From assembly GCF_010111755.1 (NCBI RefSeq), contig NC_088961.1:496001-560000 (forward strand): 64,000 nucleotides of DNA, read 5' to 3'. A program made the position numbers and the translations under genes. This document shows, in pieces, positions 60,087 to 64,000 of this stretch. The notes beneath the pieces were generated by a model, which saw only the letters and a program-made list of their open reading frames with translations, was not told where the DNA came from and did not search any database. This DNA comes from Nakaseomyces glabratus. Its lineage: Eukaryota > Ascomycota > Saccharomycetes > Saccharomycetales > Saccharomycetaceae. Each line of letters begins with the position of its first letter. Within the stretch, counting starts at the first letter, position 1.

Positions 60087-60474
60087 GCTGTCATTTGACA
60101 ACTTCGCAAGCAAACTATTGGCTTGTAGTTCATTATGATAGACAACCATTTTGACGCAACCGAATAAAAGTGTATCCTCGGAATATTAAATATAAATAGC
60201 TGCCAAATCGAGCTATTCTTCGTTACATATTTGCTATGTTATATCGGAAAATTAATAGATATTGGCGGATGTTTTAGGCGAAGAAGGTCCCGCATATGCA
60301 CCATCCAGGGTCCTTCCAACGATTTTCTCGAGGAATTCTTATTATTTTTCCGAACTCGTCATTACATCCGTACTGGATACTCTGAGAAACAATGGGGATG
60401 AGGTGGGGCAGAGTAAAGAAACCCGCATTGTTGCTACTTGGGAATGCGGGGCAAAGTCCTCGAACAGCTAAGAC

Positions 60475-60494
60475 GGGGGGGAGGCGAGGGGGGG
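60475..60494 (+). other. Potential G-quadruplex tract
   Basis: Two runs of seven G are separated by AGGCGA, so four GGG tracts are available for a quadruplex on the plus strand. It lies about 600 bp upstream of the OYE-like gene. No structural evidence is available. Confidence 0.4.
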
Positions 60495-61096
60495 AGTCAT
60501 CATGTATACATGATTGTGTATAGAAGTTTAAGAGATGGAGAAAGACGTACGAGGAGAAGTTGAAATACAGTACCCTTTAAACTGATGGTAACTAGACAAT
60601 GCCAGAGCTTTAGGGTTGGCAAATGCCTATTGCTACTGGACCCTCTCTATGATCAACTCCCACTTCTTATAATGACGTCTTGGTAACTGTAGAACATTGA
60701 TTGGATTGGATTGCCATATGATTGCTAACCTGTTCCTATCAGTTTGGGCAATTGTAAAGGAGATTCTGAGTTGCGTTGTGGATGAGCTATACCAAGCAAA
60801 TCTAAAATGAGGGGTGGTTTCCACTGATCCACGAGGAAATAAAACATCGGTTTTTAGCCCTAATATTCTCCGTTCAGGAGAAATATAAATAGATGGATAT
60901 AATTTTGTATCTTTCAGTGTGATGTAAATAAAATTCTAGTATACTATTATCCGAGATAAGAGGAATAAGTTTTACACGTATCTAAAAGAATAAGAATAAA
61001 CTAAAGCATTCAAAACTGTCGACGTATCTCTCTTTAAAGACTCTGAAATTACACATTTCAAAAGCAAAGGTATTCAGTTTCATAATAAAAAGAACA

Positions 61097-62263
61097 ATGG
61101 GTGTTTCAGTGAAAGGTGCTCCTAACTTGGACTATTTTACACCAGAGCAACCAATTCTAGGGAAGTTTATAAAGTACAAAGAAGATGAAGATGGATCAAG
61201 TGAGAGAGATCCCCCAAAGTTGTTCAAGCCCTTGAAGATTAGGGCACTAGAGATACCCAATAGAATAGGTGTCTCTCCAATGTGTACTTATTCCACAAAT
61301 AATTATATGCCAACTGATTTCCATCTAATGCATTACGGCTCTTTAGCAACTAGAGGGCCTGGTATCATTATAGTAGAATGTTCTGCCGTTTCTGAAGGAA
61401 CTGCCGTTACAGTAAATGATATGGGAATATGGAACAAAGAACAAGCTTCTGAACATTTTTCTAAAATTGTTAAGTTTGCACATTCGCAAAATGTTATAGT
61501 AGGTTGCCAGCTTGGTCAGTTTATGAGAAAGGTGGTTCAGAATGTAGATGAAGATAACAAGGCGCACAATGTGGAGGTTGGGAAAGAAGCGCATGATCTT
61601 TCCACTGAAGAAATTAAGACTATTGTAGAGCAGTGGGGTACCGCAGCTAAATTAGCAGTTGAAGTAGCAAAGTATGACTTCATTGAAATTCAAGCTGGAA
61701 AAGGGCACATTACTAATGAGTTCTTCTCAAGACTAACAAATAAAAGAAAAGATGAATATGGGGGAAGTTTTGAGAATAGAATTAGAATATTACTAGAAAT
61801 AATAGATAACGTTAGAAAAAATATTCCGGAAGATACGCCCCTGTTTATTAGGTTGAAGGCCTGTGATAACTTAGATCATCCTGATGCTTGGAGCACAGAC
61901 GAAACCATAAAATTATCATTTGAACTGGCTAAACATGGGGTAGATGTCCTAGATATAGCTGGAAGAGGTTTACGAATCGGTCCCAAGTCCGAAAAAGAAA
62001 ATAAGATTATATTTCTGCAACAATTAAAGGAGGCTCACAAAGGCAAAACTAATCTTTTAATTGCTTCATCTGGTGTGATATCCACTGCTGATTATGCCTC
62101 CGAGCTTTTAGATAAAGAGGCACAAGATATAATTCTTGTTGGTCGTCCATTTTTGAAAAATCCAAATCTTGTGTCATTTTGGGCAGATGACGTGAATATT
62201 ACTGTAACAAATGCAGTACAGTATTCATGGGGATTTTACCCAACAAAGAGTCACTTAAGTTGA
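61097..62263 (+). CDS. Divergent old-yellow-enzyme (YqjM-type) flavin oxidoreductase homologue
   Basis: The 388-residue protein has the TIM-barrel layout of the NADH:flavin oxidoreductase/OYE family. Conserved parts are NRIGVSPMCTYS near 55-66, whose C63 matches the YqjM-type active-site Cys, GSLATRGPGIIIVECSAVS at 81-99, the KRKDEYGGSFENRIR block at 216-230, and the FMN-phosphate region IASSGVIS with ILVGRPFLKNPNL near 322-358. The position of the two substrate-binding His of YqjM holds Gln199 and Lys202 (IQAGKGH), and the usual QLxHxGR reads QLGQFMRK. So the FMN fold is likely kept while ene-reductase chemistry may be altered or lost. S. cerevisiae Oye2/3 are a different subfamily; I recognise no orthologue there. 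It is convergent with the kinase gene. Confidence 0.85.
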   Translation: MGVSVKGAPNLDYFTPEQPILGKFIKYKEDEDGSSERDPPKLFKPLKIRALEIPNRIGVSPMCTYSTNNYMPTDFHLMHYGSLATRGPGIIIVECSAVSEGTAVTVNDMGIWNKEQASEHFSKIVKFAHSQNVIVGCQLGQFMRKVVQNVDEDNKAHNVEVGKEAHDLSTEEIKTIVEQWGTAAKLAVEVAKYDFIEIQAGKGHITNEFFSRLTNKRKDEYGGSFENRIRILLEIIDNVRKNIPEDTPLFIRLKACDNLDHPDAWSTDETIKLSFELAKHGVDVLDIAGRGLRIGPKSEKENKIIFLQQLKEAHKGKTNLLIASSGVISTADYASELLDKEAQDIILVGRPFLKNPNLVSFWADDVNITVTNAVQYSWGFYPTKSHLS

Positions 62264-62458
62264 CTGGCTGAAAATTTATGCATAATTTACTTTTTCACAA
62301 AAATAAACATAAGCAATCAATAATACGATTCGAGTATTTTATTTTCAAAATAGTATTTAACAATAATACAAAACTACTTTTTCTTATAATGTAACAGTTA
62401 TTGAAGGAATATAATCGAAATATCTATAAATTTGGACGGAACTCTAACTAAGTGCTAA

Positions 62459-64000
62459 CTAATCCCTTAACACACCTTCTTTTGATAGGACCTTTTTAAC
62501 CTCATCCGACAGACGTCTAACAGCTTTACCTGAACCACTGACTTTTCTAAAAGTCACAGCACTACCCTTTTCTTGTGAGAATATCAAAATAGAAAAAGCA
62601 GTTGATCTAAATGAAAGGATATTATCATTTGCAAGTTTACCAGTGATGGTCTGACTAGTGCTATCGATAGCAATGCCCTTTAGTCCATACTTAGTCCAGC
62701 CTTTCAATAGGTTTACCAAGCCACTGAATAGTTGTTTTGAACTAACAGACGTTGATAAAGTAACATCAACATTGTCTTTGCTAGACGAACTGCCCTTTGA
62801 CAATTTTCTTAAGAAAGACATATTTCTTTTCTTATCGGCGCTAACTTGTTCGGAAGTAGTTTTCATGGTGACTGTAGGCTTCTCTTTTGTTACCCCTTTA
62901 TCTGAGACATCTCTGTGTTTCGTCATGAATGGGTTCAAAGAGCCACCCTCATCAGAATTGTTCTTTTCAATTTGCTTTTGCGATTCGCTTGATTGCATGT
63001 TTTCAGGTATCATTGACTTCGATTGTTCCTTTGTTTCTTTAGTAGAGCCATCTTCAAACAGCGGTGGTAATTTAGGTAGTTTCATACTATCTTCTTGTTC
63101 CTCAACAGACTTCAAGTTAGATCCTTCCGAATTCAACAAGTCAGCAATATCAATCTTTTTATTTGCCAACTCATTTTCTGATTCTTCTGCAACCTCATAC
63201 AGTCTTTCCTCGCGTGATACACTGGCTGGTGTATCAGCTTCATCGATAGTATCAAACAGCTGGTCAGAATCATCTGCACTTTTGGGGGTTGGTGCTGTCT
63301 GGATCATTTCTTTTTCGCCAGGTCCATTCTTAAGGATGTCAGCTAGATTTGAATACGATTCTTTGGTTGAATACATAGATAGGACAGAAAGTCTTCTGTT
63401 TGAAGTGCTAAAATGTCTAGATTTTCTGGTGAACTGAGGCACCTTAATATCTGATATTTTTCTCAAGGAAGGGTCCATAGATACATTCTTCTTCTCGACC
63501 GCTTTTGGTAGGGTTTCTGGTAATGCGGGAGGCGCCATTTCTTTTTCAATTGGTTGTGAAGTTTGTCTGTGCCTTTTTACATTTTCAAGTTCTTTCTTTA
63601 TGTCAAAAGATGAACCCAAGAATTTAGATCTTCTTATTGTTTCTAAAATTTTTTGTTCCGTCTCTTCCAGTTCAGGTTCCAGATTTACAGTTTCAGGAAC
63701 GTGTTGCTCACTTTGACGTGGTTTGTCTATAAAGCCGATACCTGGATCAAGACGTGACACTGGACGTGTTTGTAAAGAATATTTTCTATTACGAAGAATG
63801 CCGTCAATATCTTCCTCGATGTCTTCAATTTTTTTACTCTTAGATTCAAGTGGTTCTGATACAGATCTAAATTTGTCTTCATTATCCTGGTCCCCCACCA
63901 GTTCTTTTTTCAAATTTGAAATTTCTTCATCCATTTGTCTCGCTATATCTTCCTTTTGTTTCTCGATTCTTTCTCGTTCAAGCCTTTCCTGTAACTCCTT
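62459..64000 (-). CDS. Gin4/Kcc4-type septin-associated kinase, C-terminal part (cut by the right edge)
   Basis: An open frame of 513 codons enters from the right edge and stops at 62459; the ATG at 63934 is internal, because 22 in-frame codons precede it. The visible part has a charged coiled coil at the start (LQERLERERIEKQKEDIARQ and on), a long Ser/Lys-rich disordered region, and a C-terminal block of about 95 residues beginning LFSGLVNLLKGWTKYGLKGI and ending VLSKEGVLRD. This end resembles the KA1 phospholipid-binding domain of Gin4, Kcc4 and Hsl1. Family knowledge: these Nim1-related kinases sit on septins at the bud neck and promote septin assembly and mitotic entry. The kinase domain lies outside, so which family member it is stays open. 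Confidence 0.7.
   Translation of the reverse strand, partial: KELQERLERERIEKQKEDIARQMDEEISNLKKELVGDQDNEDKFRSVSEPLESKSKKIEDIEEDIDGILRNRKYSLQTRPVSRLDPGIGFIDKPRQSEQHVPETVNLEPELEETEQKILETIRRSKFLGSSFDIKKELENVKRHRQTSQPIEKEMAPPALPETLPKAVEKKNVSMDPSLRKISDIKVPQFTRKSRHFSTSNRRLSVLSMYSTKESYSNLADILKNGPGEKEMIQTAPTPKSADDSDQLFDTIDEADTPASVSREERLYEVAEESENELANKKIDIADLLNSEGSNLKSVEEQEDSMKLPKLPPLFEDGSTKETKEQSKSMIPENMQSSESQKQIEKNNSDEGGSLNPFMTKHRDVSDKGVTKEKPTVTMKTTSEQVSADKKRNMSFLRKLSKGSSSSKDNVDVTLSTSVSSKQLFSGLVNLLKGWTKYGLKGIAIDSTSQTITGKLANDNILSFRSTAFSILIFSQEKGSAVTFRKVSGSGKAVRRLSDEVKKVLSKEGVLRD

Larger units (their letters stand above)
59671..61096. other. YHR112C-like/OYE-like divergent intergenic region
   Basis: This 1.43 kb region has a Gcn4-type site, a 10-bp tandem repeat, a G-rich tract, and a TCCGCGGG sequence (59909-59916) that fits the loose pleiotropic-drug-response element consensus. 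The 69-codon frame at 60262-60471 starts with TTG and has no in-frame ATG. Confidence 0.55.

Noticed and set aside
60340..60360. TTTTTCCGAA resembling part of a centromere CDEIII element
   Set aside because: No CDEI sequence or 75-85 bp AT-rich CDEII lies at the proper distance, and the rest of the CDEIII consensus is missing.
60262..60471. 69-codon frame upstream of the OYE-like gene
   Set aside because: The frame opens at TTG with no in-frame ATG, and no family resemblance is visible.

Overview
This 64 kb window is nuclear DNA of a budding yeast of the Saccharomycetaceae. Almost every gene is recognisable as a one-to-one counterpart of a Saccharomyces cerevisiae gene, the genes are compact and intronless apart from a tRNA intron, and CTG reads as leucine at conserved positions. 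The acid trehalase of 1212 codons, the roughly 39% GC and the gene order fit Nakaseomyces glabratus (Candida glabrata), or a close relative. That species call is an inference from remembered gene lengths and order, not a database match. I see no transposon, LTR, centromere, CRISPR array or virus-derived gene.

Layout, left to right. A truncated SSU72 lies at 1-473. A long block from 1.3 to 39.5 kb keeps the order and orientation of the S. cerevisiae YPR024-YPR040 region: YME1, CCL1, ATH1, tRNA-Phe(GAA), YOP1, APL4, CSR2, NTO1, SRO7, HTS1, ARP7, GLN1, VMA13, a small SPO24-like gene, ERV2 and TIP41. A second block from 40.4 to 58.0 kb keeps the order of YOR073-YOR083: SGO1, CDC21, UFE1, SKI7, RTS2, BUD21, ATX2, DIA2, TGL5 and WHI5. 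The right end holds a YHR112C-like PLP enzyme, a divergent old-yellow-enzyme homologue with no S. cerevisiae equivalent that I recognise, and the C-terminal part of a Gin4/Kcc4-type septin kinase.

The genes are mostly housekeeping: mitochondrial proteolysis, TFIIH cyclin, trehalose use, ER shaping, AP-1 adaptor, arrestin trafficking, NuA3 chromatin reading, exocytosis, His-tRNA charging, chromatin remodelling, glutamine synthesis, V-ATPase, ER oxidation, TOR signalling, centromere cohesion, dTMP synthesis, ER SNARE, exosome bridging, rRNA processing, Mn transport, SCF ubiquitination, lipolysis and G1/S control. They are not an operon, and neighbours share divergent promoters or convergent 3' ends.

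The most informative non-coding regions are the 2.2 kb upstream of GLN1 (GATA sites, a Gcn4 palindrome, a near-perfect Mcm1 P-box, a perfect palindrome and two short tandem repeats), the APL4/CSR2 divergent promoter (three phased Reb1 sites in a GC-rich island), two MCB sites upstream of CDC21, and an RRPE plus tandem PAC element upstream of BUD21. No wholly new multi-gene system is evident. The best candidates for novelty are the OYE homologue lacking its active-site histidines, the small SPO24-like protein, and the short upstream ORFs at DIA2 and CSR2.
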